The notes under the pieces: model-generated
Told to the model about the DNA's origin: nothing
Databases searched by the model: none
The model's input: the letters and a program-made list of their open reading frames with translations, nothing else
Translations under genes and position numbers: made by a program
Part shown: positions 33,480 to 43,812 of the stretch, piece by piece
Position numbering within the stretch: position 1 is the first letter of the stretch
How the letters are laid out: each line of letters opens with the position of its first letter
NCBI RefSeq assembly: GCF_018143015.1
Contig: NC_054742.1
Coordinates: 61,016,853-61,080,852, forward strand
Source: Lytechinus variegatus
Taxonomy: Eukaryota; Echinodermata; Echinoidea; Temnopleuroida; Toxopneustidae
Direction: 5' to 3'
DNA: 64,000 nt

Positions 33480-35060
33480 AAAAAAAACATGCAAAATTGA
33501 CATTTTCGCTCGCGCTTCGCACTCGCATTGCTCATTTTCGATGAGTACATATTGCTCAATAGCTGATATATATCAGCTTGACATTTCAAGCTTTGCAGTC
33601 AAAATACAAAACATATACTCTACAGTCAGCTATAGAACATTGAACTTTCATTATTATTTTTTTTATTTATACCTCGGTCACATTTGCTTGTACGGCGGCC
33701 GTGCGAAAAGTCGAAACAGCCATTTCATTCTTTTTTATTGAAACCACCAATATTTAGCTGGCACACACAAAAAATGTTTAATACAACTGTTTTCTACTCG
33801 CCTTAGAAAAAAATGTGACCGAGGTATCACGAATCAATAAAAAAGTGCTTTGTAAAATATTTGTCTTATGATCTGAGTATCAACATTTTTAGCTCACGCT
33901 GTGCCCTAGAGCATTATTTCATTTGTGGACTACCTACACTCTTCATGAAGGCCCTATTTCATAAATTTCTCAAAATCTTATATCAGTTAGCATTGAGCGT
34001 GCGTGCTTGAATAGGTAAGTCGTTAGGCATTAATAGATCAGATATTAATTTTAATGGTTAAATTGTCCATTTTGTTTCATCTCGCGCTTAGCAAGAGGAA
34101 TAGAAAAATATTCATCACTTTCAGGTCCGATCCTTTGTCAAATCTATATCAGCTCTTTATTAAGTGCGATCCAAATACACCTCACAAAGTACTTGATCTG
34201 AAATCTATCCTTTTTTCAGATCGGAATATCAAATATTTTAAGGACGCGCTTCGTGCTCGCTTGGATTTTCGTATATTAAATATATATTCAGAATGCCTAG
34301 ATTGTAGGCATAAATCGGAAACACGCGCGCGCATGTTTATCCAGATACTCAACTTGTTAGTATTTCAATAATTATTATCCAGTTTCAGAAAAACAAAATT
34401 ATGTTAGCGCTTTGTGCTCGCATTTTTAATGTAGGAGGAACCCTATTACTCATCCTTTTCATGATGTACAACACATGAATCGAGTGTCCCATTTTTTAGG
34501 TCTAAATCTCGATTTTTTTTTCTGCTCGGGCTTGGCGCTCGCATTAATTGTTTTATAGCGACGATCCTGTTCATGGTCACAATAACTGATTTAAATTTTC
34601 CATTTTTTATTTAGAAGAGTCCAAAAAAAATCGCCGGGCTCGCCCTTCGCGCTTGCATTATTTTATTGTTGAAGTAACGTCTCCATTAAGTGAAATAGTC
34701 CTTAACAGGTACCTTTTTGATCAGTTCGAAACGTATACAAAAATCCCCGGGCAAAAAATCCTTTCCTTGCATGATGTAAAAAGACACGAATAGACATGTC
34801 TCGTTTTTAGGTCTAAAACTTCAAATTTTGTGATCGCGCTTCGCATCAGTTGCTGAGTTGCGTACCTATCCTGTTTAAGTTACAAAAAGTGCCTATATAT
34901 GATGTCAATTCTGCTTGCGCTTTGCGTTCTTAGTAATTGTTTAGTTGCATAAACATTTTTTTTTCATGATAAACATTGCCCAGAAATTTCAAAGTTTGTG
35001 GATCAAAAAATAATTATTTCAATGAATTAGCTCGCGCTATGCGCTGGCACTAAATAAAAA
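33480..35060. repeat. array of CTCGCGCTTCGCGCTCGC-type words (reverse orientation)
   Basis: Variants of the GC-rich word (TCGCTCGCGCTTCGCACTCG, GCGCTTCGTGCTCGC, TCGGGCTTGGCGCTCGC, GGGCTCGCCCTTCGCGC) recur every 100-190 bases, linked by AT-rich spacers with TTTTTAGGTCTAAA and GAGTGTCCCATTT. The unit matches the reverse complement of units at 36385-37230. Confidence 0.7.
33669..33827. mobile_element. 159-bp MITE, TACCTCGGTCACATTT ends
   Basis: ATACCTCGGTCACATTT on the left is the exact inverse of AAATGTGACCGAGGTAT on the right. TA at the outer edges fits a TA target duplication. Inserted within the array above. Confidence 0.8.
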
Positions 35061-36205
35061 GGGTTATATATCTATGTTGATTTATAAGACAAAAGCTAAA
35101 AAGTAACATTTCTTCAAAGAAACAAATATAAATCATCTTCGCGCGGCCGCTTGGGGAAAAATACGGGTGAAAAAAGAATTCGCCCCCCCCCCCCTTGACG
35201 AAAGCTGAATCAACCCCTTCATCCTATTTGTTTCTCTCCTTTCATCCATCTCTCCATTCTTCAAGGAGCCGCGGAATAGTTTTGAAAAAGGGGCTAAACA
35301 TGAAATTTTGAATTTTGTGTGTGTGTGTTTCTACCAATGAAATTATTAATGAAATATAATGCGGTACAAAAATCAATGTCATTCTTCTTTCTGTTTTAAA
35401 CTACTTGAAAAAAAAAACTGGGAGGGGGTGGCAATACCGCCACTGCTAGTAATATGATTACCAGGTATACCATCCGTCACTATTTTTTTAGATAATCATG
35501 AGGATTGCCCGAGGAGATATCTTTTAAAGGGGTTGCTGGCTTTGAAAAAAAAGCCAAGGGAAAGAAATTATCTCTCTAAAGATAAGTTGATTTTGGTCGA
35601 ATATCATACTAAACTGATTTCCAGGTTCAGGGGCGGCGATCCTGGGGATAGGTGGGAGCTCAATGCCCCCACTTTAAAAAATCACTAAAAAGTGCCCCTT
35701 TTCTGTTTCCCCACTTTCAACTTTGCTCCACTCCCCCTGTCGTACGTGTACAAAAAAAACGCACCACCAGCTAAAAAAAAAAAAAATCTTGGGGGTCACA
35801 ACCCGAGCACCCCACTTCCAAGGACCATATACAAGGACTCTAATTTATTAATTTTAAAGAAAGCGTGAGTGAGACATCATTTGTTGAAAAAAATAGAGAC
35901 CTATTAATGACTGCATGTGGTCCTACCGGTACGCTAGATCTGCACACAAAACTACTTTCATGTGACACGCAAAAGGGATAGATCTTAGTGGAAAAGTTGG
36001 ATAAAACAAACAGGTTTTAGAAACGCCTTCGTTGGCGTTCAATTATATGGGTGGTATGATACAAATTCTGCTAGCTTATTCGTACTAATATTTCTGGCCA
36101 TTGTACTTAGATCTGTATTTTAATGTGGAAACATTTTTTTTTTATGATACAAATCGAGCGAGGCAAGCACAGTGATATGGGGCAGAGTTCCAAGTCTCCA
36201 TGCCC
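35061..36205. other. spacer between the two inverted arrays; repeat debris
   Basis: Contains C and A homopolymers and CAGGGGCGGCGATCCTGG near 35629, the kind of terminus seen on CAGGGG-type elements elsewhere in the window. No gene. Confidence 0.4.
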
Positions 36206-36207
36206 CA

Positions 36208-37490
36208 GACAGTGGTGTAGCTAGGATTTTTTTCCAGGGTCCTTGCTTTTTCAGGGGGTGTGTATGTGTCCACAAGAGATCCGAATTTCGCCAATAGGGG
36301 ATGGGGCCCGAAATTATCTTCACCTATATCAGTCACTTGTTAGTTTTATTCTTATAAAACAACATAAACATAAAATAATCTCATAAAAGTGCGAGCGCGA
36401 AGCGCGAGCGATTTTTTTTTATACTTTAATGTATTTTTCCTGAAATTTAATTTTCTGGGCAATGTTATGTGTGATCCTCAACAAGATTCGTATGTACCCC
36501 CAAGCTTGAACATAAATTTTTATCAACTGTTCTAGCCTTATCGAAAAGAGACCTGTTAAGGACTGCTTACAGTTACCCATGAAGACGGTATATATTTCAA
36601 TAATGCGAGCTCGAAGCGCGAGCAATTTTTTTGACATTCCGACCTAAAAAAACGTGATCATTCTGAGCACTTTTTGTATTAATTAATGGGATAGCCGATA
36701 GGTATTTAACTAAACAATTGATGCGAGCGCGAAGCGCGAGAGAAAGATAACTGAGATTTTAGACCTAAAAGCGGGACACTCTATTCATATTTTGTAAGTC
36801 ATAAATAGGATATAGTCAATTGGGTATCATGAATAATGCGATCGTGAAGCGTGAGCAGACAATTATTGATATTCTGATGTAAAACTGAATAATTTAAGTA
36901 CATTTTAAATAAAGAACGTGCACGCTATCGCGCATGTTTTATATTCAGACCTAAATTCTGGGCATTCTGAATTGTTGAATGGAATGAACATTATGAAATA
37001 CCCGTAGACAATATGAACTTGGCAAATCAAACAATGTGACAATGCTGATAATGTAGACCATAAAACGGACATTTTACAGAGCAATTAAATTTGTAAATGA
37101 AAAAAAATAATGAAAGCTCGATGTCCGAGCTAAAATATGTGTTGCATATTGACTTCAAAACTTGCTCCACATCAGCCTATTGAGAAAGATATGAATCCCA
37201 TCGAACAGGCAATTATGGCGCAAAGCGCCAGCAAAAATTTTATATAGTAACATGAAAAGATTTTTTAAAGATTGCAAGTCTTCCCCTCACATTATTTCAT
37301 TCACTCGTCTTTATCCTTATTTTCCTCTTCTTTTTTCTTCTGTCTTTCTACTTCTTTTCCTTTTTATTTCTTCTTTCTCCCTTTTTTCTTTACTTTTTTT
37401 TCTCTTCCAATTTTTTCTGGGGGGACCTGGGGAGGGGCCCCCAAATCTCAGGGGGGCAGATGCCCCCGGCCCACCGTTGCTACGCCAATG
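36208..37490. mobile_element. probable TIR element carrying a GCGAGCGCGAAGCGCGAG array
   Basis: Left CAGTGGTGTAGCTAGG and right CCGTTGCTACGCCAATG are an imperfect inverse pair. Inside, 36385-37230, GCGAGCGCGAAGCGCGAG and variants recur about every 110-220 bases (36390, 36605, 36722, 36838, then decayed forms to 37215) with AGACCTAAAA and GGGACACTC spacers. Non-coding. Confidence 0.5.
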
Positions 37491-37920
37491 GCCCCAGACT
37501 GAATATATTTTTACATCAACTTACTCTAAAAACAAGTGTTTATGTTTTATTTTGTATCATTCATTTTTTAAGTATAAGGTAAAATTATAAGTCTCGGAGT
37601 GTCAGTTAATGCTGCAAAAGAAGTATAAAGCCTACTCTTTTGCAGCACTATCCAGCTACCGCGGCGAGGACGCCCTCCGAGAAGGTAGCCATATCAAAAC
37701 TATAAAAAAAAATTCCCCTTAGATTACTGGTGGATCCAAGGGGCATAATTATCGAGAGCCAAAATTGTAATTTGTTAATAGGCCCTATTTTTTGCTTGTC
37801 AATTTTTAGGGACGAAAGGACTTTCCATTTTTGGTAAAAACATTTTTTAAGGCATATCAAATTTGTATCGGGAAAATGTGCCCTCCATAGGCCTTATCCC
37901 CCTAAATTTCAAGTGGGGAC

Positions 37921-38187
37921 CATTGGCAGCGGAAAGCAAAATTTTGGGAGGGGGGGCACCAAACTTTAGTGACAAGCCCTATCCCCCAAAAAAAGTTTAT
38001 CAGCACAAATTTTAGGGGAAACCACATGATTTTTTTAGGGGGGTCCACTGGAATTTAGGGGGCACGCACGAAAAAAAAAATTGACAAGCAAAAAAGAAAA
38101 GGTTATCAACAAAAAAAATTAGGGGGGCGATCGTCCCCCACCTCAAAATTAGAGGGGGGGCACGACCCCCCCCCCCCGCTGCCTATG
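37921..38187. mobile_element. MITE with CATTGGCAGCGGAAAGC ends, copy 2
   Basis: Left CATTGGCAGCGGAAAGC; right CCGCTGCCTATG. Interior contains AAATTGACAAGCAAAAAA and many AGGGGGG / CCCCCC blocks as in 58885-59158. Confidence 0.6.
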
Positions 38188-38914
38188 GGGGGACGTTACT
38201 TTTTTTGGGCAAATTTTTTTTTCGCCCCCCCCCCTTTGATAACCTTTTTTTGTCAAAAATTTTGGTGCCCCCCCTAAATTTTTTTGACTGCCGTAGATAA
38301 TAATGCTCCCCCCTTTGGAAAATCCTGGACCCTCCCTTGTCTAGATATAGATGTTTAAAGAATTAATAATTTTGAAAGTCAGAGTGCCCTCGCCCCCCCC
38401 CCATGCTTTAGTTATCATAGCATAAAACTTATGCCATGTCTAATCCTTATATCAGCGAGATGTCAGAGCATACTATCCGTCACCAAACGACTGCATTTGA
38501 GCCGTTTATTTCTTCTTTTCTCTTCTTTTTATTTTTGGGTTGTTTTTTTAATCATTGTTTATTTGGATAAGCTCGGATCCGAGACTAACTGGGACGATGA
38601 ACGTACTTTCGTTATTTGGGTAACAATAGGCCGAGGCGAGAAAGGACACGCCCACAATCCCTCGTTCAGTGCCGAGCTTTGTGCATGCGTGTCGACGAAA
38701 TTTCAACTACAAATTTGTACACAAAAACTGTCACAATTCGGACCTAATTTAGCCTCAGATTAACAGATAATTAGATCTCTTTGATATACCAAAAGTCATT
38801 CACTTGGGGTTTTTGAGTATGCTGATTCAGGTGAGGTACTTTTCAATGCTTTTTAACATAGATTTAAAAACTTAGATTTTCCTTTTGGTAACCCTAGTTA
38901 TATCTCCAAGTGTG

Positions 38915-39110
38915 ACAAAATAAGGGTGGCAATGTTTGGCTTATTTTCTCGTTTTCTTTGAGGCAAATGCTTGATTTTTTTACACTGACAGTTTCCATTA
39001 GACCTTTTAATTCATAGGCCCTACTGCTTGGCTCTTATTTAAATTTGATTCTTTTTATCATTTTTTCTTAATTAAAAATAGAGATCAAAAAATGAAAATT
39101 TTCTTGCCAT
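38915..39110 (+). repeat. X segment, contiguous with Y (uninterrupted X-Y repeat)
   Basis: Matches the reverse complement of 25951-26145. It continues directly into Y at 39112, so this copy shows the site before insertion of the 23304-25943 element. Confidence 0.75.
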
Positions 39111-39111
39111 A

Positions 39112-39385
39112 TTACCTTCCACCAATAGAGGGCGTACACAAAAATATGCCCAAAATTCAAGTTTTTGAGCGCTCTGGTGAATAAAAAAATTATTCCCACA
39201 TTACTAATGATAAATAAATTAAAACTGTATGAAAATTAGTAATTTTGGTCACAAAAGTGATATTTTAATGATTTTTTTAGAGTGTGTGCTCTATACAGCA
39301 TTGGCATACCATAGTCCATAGTCCTACCTGTAGATTCTCCACAGGCCAGATGGTAGCAGTGAACAAGTGGTTATATCATAACCTT
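39112..39385 (+). repeat. Y segment, uninterrupted copy
   Basis: From CCAATAGAGGGCGTACAC to AGTGAACAAGTGG, matching 23048-23296 inverted and the split copy 20808-20871 plus 22732-22805. Confidence 0.75.
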
Positions 39386-39590
39386 GTTCATTGAATGAGT
39401 GGCCCTGATCTGCATGCATTTAGACACTCAACGTGTGTGTGTGTATTTGAGTTTTGTCAGACGTGTATCAATCAGATATGATTATTTACGTCTGGGACCG
39501 ACCTTTAACGTCACCATCCTTTAACAGTCACATCACAATGATTTATATGTCATGTATGTGCAGTAGAAATACTTACATCAATTTTAACAG

Positions 39591-39647
39591 GTGGGGCACA
39601 AGGATGAAGGACGAGTCAATTTCATGCAATCGGCAATCAGAATCCAG
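39591..39647 (+). ncRNA. candidate exon of an uncharacterised plus-strand transcript
   Basis: 57 bases between a reasonable acceptor (TCAATTTTAACAG) and donor (TCCAG|GTAAAA). A further acceptor, TTTTTTTTCAG, precedes 40448, and AATAAA occurs at 41107-41112. Together these could be a short spliced non-coding RNA ending in the GAA-rich array. Evidence is splice-site grammar only. Confidence 0.25.
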
Positions 39648-40102
39648 GTAAAACTTCGCTTCATCTACAGTTTATAGATGTATAGGAGATATCATAACGA
39701 ATAAAAAGAATTGATTCGTTTAAATAGTCGGCATTTTCCCGCTGACAACATGTGAAAAGTTCTCATTTGTGCAAGTTAAGGAAGCCCAATTCACAAGGAA
39801 ATTTGAAAAGCGCACCGTTTTCGGTGGAGATAAAAATTAGGCAAATTATCTGTCGCCCTCTATCGTCGTGTAACAAAATAATATTCCTCAAAAAAACTTT
39901 GGGTTGGTAAACATATTATTTGCAAACCATTTTTTTTCAATGAAATTAACTTGAGAATCGATACTAAAAAGTGATAATTATTTTACAAATTATATCTTTT
40001 ATTATTGAAAACATGTTTTGCAATGGATTTTTATGCAACCTCTGCTAGAGAAAAATAAGGAACTTTGTGAAGAAGGGTAAAAATGATAATATTTTATAAA
40101 AG

Positions 40103-40174
40103 AGGTCCCACCGAGACTTGAACTCGGATCGCTGGATTCAAAGTCCAAAGTGCTAACCATTACACCATGGGACC
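40103..40174 (-). tRNA. trnQ-UUG: tRNA-Gln (UUG anticodon), copy 1
   Basis: The minus strand begins GGTCCCATGGTGTAATGG and ends GGTGGGACC plus discriminator T. The seven acceptor pairs are all Watson-Crick, the anticodon loop is CTTTGAA (anticodon TTG), and the T arm contains GAGTTCAAGTCTC. No intron; CCA not encoded. A and B box sequences are intact. Downstream on the minus strand a T4 run (complement of 40098-40101) can act as a Pol III terminator. The top anticodon-stem pair is T-G, against C-G in copy 2. Confidence 0.95.
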
Positions 40175-40469
40175 GGGGACAATATACGCGTGGATCCTGT
40201 TCATGTCTGATTTTTTTTCCGACTTAAAAACACGCCTCAATTTACGATCTTAATTGTCTGTTGTATCTTTGGGGTGTTGCAAGAAATTTACTTTGTAATT
40301 GATAAGTCAATTTAAGCTACTTGTTATAGGAAGTAATAGCATCCCAGAAAATGTTCTCTCTTGTTTAATGTTCTAATGCATATCATTAGGCCTCGCAATA
40401 ATCGCACAGCCAACAATATGTATATAATTATTTTACCTTTTTTTCAGAAAATCCTGGCGTGTTTCCTTT

Positions 40470-40925
40470 AAGAAGAAGAGGAAGGTCGGAGAAGAATTTT
40501 TCAAGTTTAAGTTTAAGAAGAAGAAGAGAAAGATTGGAGAAGAAGAAGTTTTCAAGTTTAAGAGAAGAAGAGGAAGGTCGGAGAAAAAGAAGAAGAAGTT
40601 TTCAAATTCAAGTTTAAGAAGAAGAGGAAGATTTGAGAAGAAGAAGTTTTCAAGTTCAAGTTTAAGAGAAGAAGAAGAGGAAGGTCGGAGAAAAAGAAGA
40701 AGTTTTAAAGTTAAAGTTTAAGAAGAAGAAGAGGGAGATTAGAGAAGAAGAAGAAGTTTTTCAAGTTCAAGTTTAAGAAGAAGAAAAAAAGATGAAGATT
40801 GGAGAAGGGGAAGTTTTCAAGTTCAAGTTTAAAAAGAAGAAGAGGAAGATTGGAGAAGAAGAAGAAGTTTTCAAGTTCAAGTTTAAGAAGAGGATGAAGA
40901 GGAAGATGAGGCCGTCGTCAACATC
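40470..40925. repeat. GAA-rich minisatellite, unit about 50-60 bp
   Basis: About eight units of AAGAAGAGGAAGGTCGGAG followed by AGAAGAAGTTTTCAAGTTC and AAGTTTAAG. TTTTCAAGTT-type cores recur near 40497, 40549, 40597, 40647, 40704, 40757, 40812 and 40867. In one frame a unit reads EEEVFKFKFKKK, but the frame is not kept between most units. Confidence 0.9.
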
Positions 40926-41126
40926 AAGCAGGTCGCTCATGACTACGGTCTCCTGCGTTCTGAAATTCAGTTAACTAATATTTTTCATATACTTTTTTTA
41001 TATTCAGAAAGAGATTGTAAATGATACGTGTGTCTAAAATGTATATATATATGTAAAATCTATGTAATTGATTATGTTGTATTATGTTGAACATGTGGAA
41101 CGCAGAAATAAATTTCAAGCAAACAA

Positions 41127-41205
41127 ACAAAGATTGGAGAAGAAGTTTTCAAGTTCAAGTTTAAGAAGAAGAAGAAATGGACGAAGGAGGAGGAGGGAAA
41201 AGAGA
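41127..41205. repeat. isolated further unit of the GAA minisatellite
   Basis: AGATTGGAGAAGAAG followed by TTTTCAAGTTCAAGTTTAAG reappears 200 bases beyond the main array, just after the AATAAA at 41107. Confidence 0.8.
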
Positions 41206-41586
41206 GAAAGGGAAATAAACACGGCAAACCAAAACAGAGTGATGAAAAAAAAATGGAAATATAATAAAATAAAAACTAGTAAGTTGGGCGTGCCCTGACA
41301 TGACGTTTGCATATCGGGAAATGATAACAGAAATATATACGTCTGTCCCATTATGTCGATTGGTTTAAAGAGGTATAACATTATGGGAAACGAAAAGTAT
41401 GCAGTCTGTTGATCATTGCTATGGCAATGTGATAACAAGGGAAAATGTTTGTGGGGTCGATAGGTGAACAAAATAATGAAGTCAAGGTTTTAAATAAGTA
41501 TTGTCCTAAAGCCTATTTATTTACCTCGCACCCGAACTTTTGAGAGAAAAAATGAGGAACTTTTAAAAAGGGTAAATAAAGAAAAG

Positions 41587-41658
41587 AGGTCCCACCGAGA
41601 CTTGAACTCGGATCGCTGGATTCAAAGTCCAGAATGCTAACCATTACACCATGGGACC
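41587..41658 (-). tRNA. trnQ-UUG: tRNA-Gln (UUG anticodon), copy 2
   Basis: Same 72-nt structure as 40103-40174, with three base differences at the D-stem/anticodon-stem border. Here the anticodon-stem top pair is C-G but the first D-stem pair becomes G-T. A T4 terminator is provided by the complement of 41582-41585. About 45 bases of 3' flank (AGGAACTTT, AGGGTAAA) resemble those of copy 1, so the genes arose by local duplication. Confidence 0.95.
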
Positions 41659-41794
41659 GCGGACGATAAGGAAAGAATCATTGTGGATCTTTACAATGAA
41701 GTTCCTGTAGGCCTGCAGATGAGGCAATACTGTAATGGTGTTGGCCATAGGTGTTGGCACCGAAGACGTTATATGTACTAGACCAAAAAGAGGA

Positions 41795-42060
41795 GACAGG
41801 GGGAGGAGGAAGAAGAGAGAAGAAAGAAGAGGATAGGAGGGAGTAGAAGAGAAAGAAGATGAAGAGGAGGATGAAGAAGAGGAGGAAGTAGAAGAAAAAA
41901 GGAGAAAAAGAAGAGAGGAAGAAAAAGAAGAGAGAAGGAAATAGAGGAGATAGGAGAGGAGGAAGTAGAAGAGAAAGAATAGGAAGCATGCAGAAGAGAA
42001 GGAAAATAAGAGAGAAGAAAGTAGAAGGAAAAGAAGAATATGAATGAAGAAGAAGATTTT
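41795..42060. repeat. purine-rich GGA/GAA tract
   Basis: Nearly all-purine plus strand. The Ser/Leu/Phe-rich minus-strand frames (41644-42129) are repeat artefacts. Confidence 0.85.
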
Positions 42061-42062
42061 CT

Positions 42063-42712
42063 TAATTTCTATGACAGTGAATAAATCCATTGAAGAAAAA
42101 ATATGCACCATAACTGCCCCCTCCAACATTTTTATGCATTTTTTTGTTTTGCATCCCTGGCTTAAACTATTCCAACCCGCCCCCTATCTTTATTTCATTA
42201 CTCTTTACTATCACATCATCATTTTGCATTCGGTATTTAAATACACAATGTTCACTCATATTATCTTCAACACAGCGTTCAAAATCCAACAAAGTATTCT
42301 GTCAGCCATTTTTCAGTTTTGGTTCTTGGGGGAGCGTTTCAACATTATGATCCAACAGGTTATCAGATCTGACATTCTTTTATATTTCTTGGCTAAGAAG
42401 CACTGTTACTATGCCAAACTGTCAGATAAAAGTAAACAGAACATTCACATAATCCAGCAGTAATTGAATCGGAATGGTGATTATGCAAAGGGGGATTGAA
42501 CTAAATCATTTTGTTTTTCAAGTAACAAAATAAGGAATCGTGGAGGATGACATCATTCACACCTAATCCATATTCATGACTAAATACATATAATTGTTTT
42601 CACAAAATATTGTTCAATTAAGTCATCTTTTCAAATAAAATTATTTGAACCTGTAGTACCCATTTAAGCCTCATAGAGCGTTTGATTTCAATAGGCTACT
42701 TGATTATATATG
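42063..42712. other. no gene seen
   Basis: A 139-codon plus-strand frame (42044-42463) is open here but shows no domain, starts inside the purine tract and has ordinary AT-rich composition. I do not call it. Confidence 0.4.
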
Positions 42713-42713
42713 T

Positions 42714-42862
42714 CAGGGGTCGCTGAACGGGGGGGGGGCTTCAGCCCCCCCCCACTTTTTCCAAAACCCTGTACAAAAACGTAAAAATTACCATATGATT
42801 GTGATTTTTAGCATGGACAGCCGCCGCCCCCCTCCACTTTGAAAACCGTTTCGCTGCCCCTG
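42714..42862. mobile_element. 149-bp MITE, CAGGGGTCGCTGAACGG ends
   Basis: CAGGGGTCGCTGAACGG at left; CCGTTTCGCTGCCCCTG at right, inverted with about three differences. G- and C-runs lie just inside. Non-coding. Confidence 0.7.
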
Positions 42863-43460
42863 TATGTTACCATGGTATTTAGAATTTAGTTGCAAATAAT
42901 GAATGTAATGGAGCAACTTGGACCCAAAGCATGAAACAGTTCACAAACTCAAGTAAGAAACAAGACTATTTATTTAATACTAAACACAATCAAAAGAGCA
43001 GAAAAGTCGGTCAGTACAATGAAAGAACTAACATCAGCAAGGAATGGAATAATTTCATTAAAAAGAACATACAGCAAGCAGCAATACAATGATATACCAG
43101 TCTGTTCACCATTGAGGTATGTTTAAAATTGATCGTACCATCAACCATAACAAACACATCTATTGGAGTGTTGCAAGAAACATTCAATCGATTGCAAGCC
43201 AATTTTGGGTCCCCCAAATCTATCACTTGTCTTGGAATTAGTTGCAAATTTATCATAATTGCTGGTCTGCTTCTTGTTAAAAACAGAAAAATTCCATTTG
43301 GCTCTAGTTAAATATCAATCATAAATTTGCAGCAGAAATAAAAATACAACTGATTGCAAATACTTTCTTGCATCACCCCAATGACACAACATCTTTGGCA
43401 AACCAGGTCCAAAATTTACAATCAACTATGAATATTAACTTTACCTCTTTATTGTATATA

Positions 43461-43625
43461 GGGCCCTGGGTCCCTTAACACAAAGGTTAGCGATTGATCG
43501 CTAATATGAAAGAACAATTCTGATTGGTTCCTAGTCAGTCTACTGAGCAAACTTTGCATGTGACGACGATTTTGATAGGCCATTTCATTTAGTGATTATT
43601 CACTAACCTTTGTGGTATGGGGCCC
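43461..43625. mobile_element. MITE, GGGCCC...ACAAAGGTTAG ends
   Basis: GGGCCCTGGG, ACACAAAGGTTAGCGAT at left; ATTCACTAACCTTTGTGG, GGGGCCC at right. The arms pair over about 30 bases with gaps. Confidence 0.65.
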
Positions 43626-43812
43626 ATATCTCCCATCTCCCAATAACAATTAAAAAAAATACATTAACACAAATCTAATACTGATTGCCAATAAATGATC
43701 GTGCCTCTTTGAGTCCTAAGGACACAGTGAAAACAAGTAAATATACATTGTCATGTGCTAACCTCCCAAACTTATCCTTAACACCAGTGAATGCTTTTGG
43801 TCATTTTCAAAC

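Noticed and set aside
36120-36336. Overlapping minus-strand frames near 36.2 kb
   Set aside because: Cover the left end of a repeat element; no domain.
41644-42129. 161-codon minus-strand open frame
   Set aside because: Translation of a GAA/GGA tract; Ser/Leu/Phe runs with no domain.
42044-42463. 139-codon plus-strand frame
   Set aside because: Begins in a purine repeat, AT-rich, no domain or splice context.
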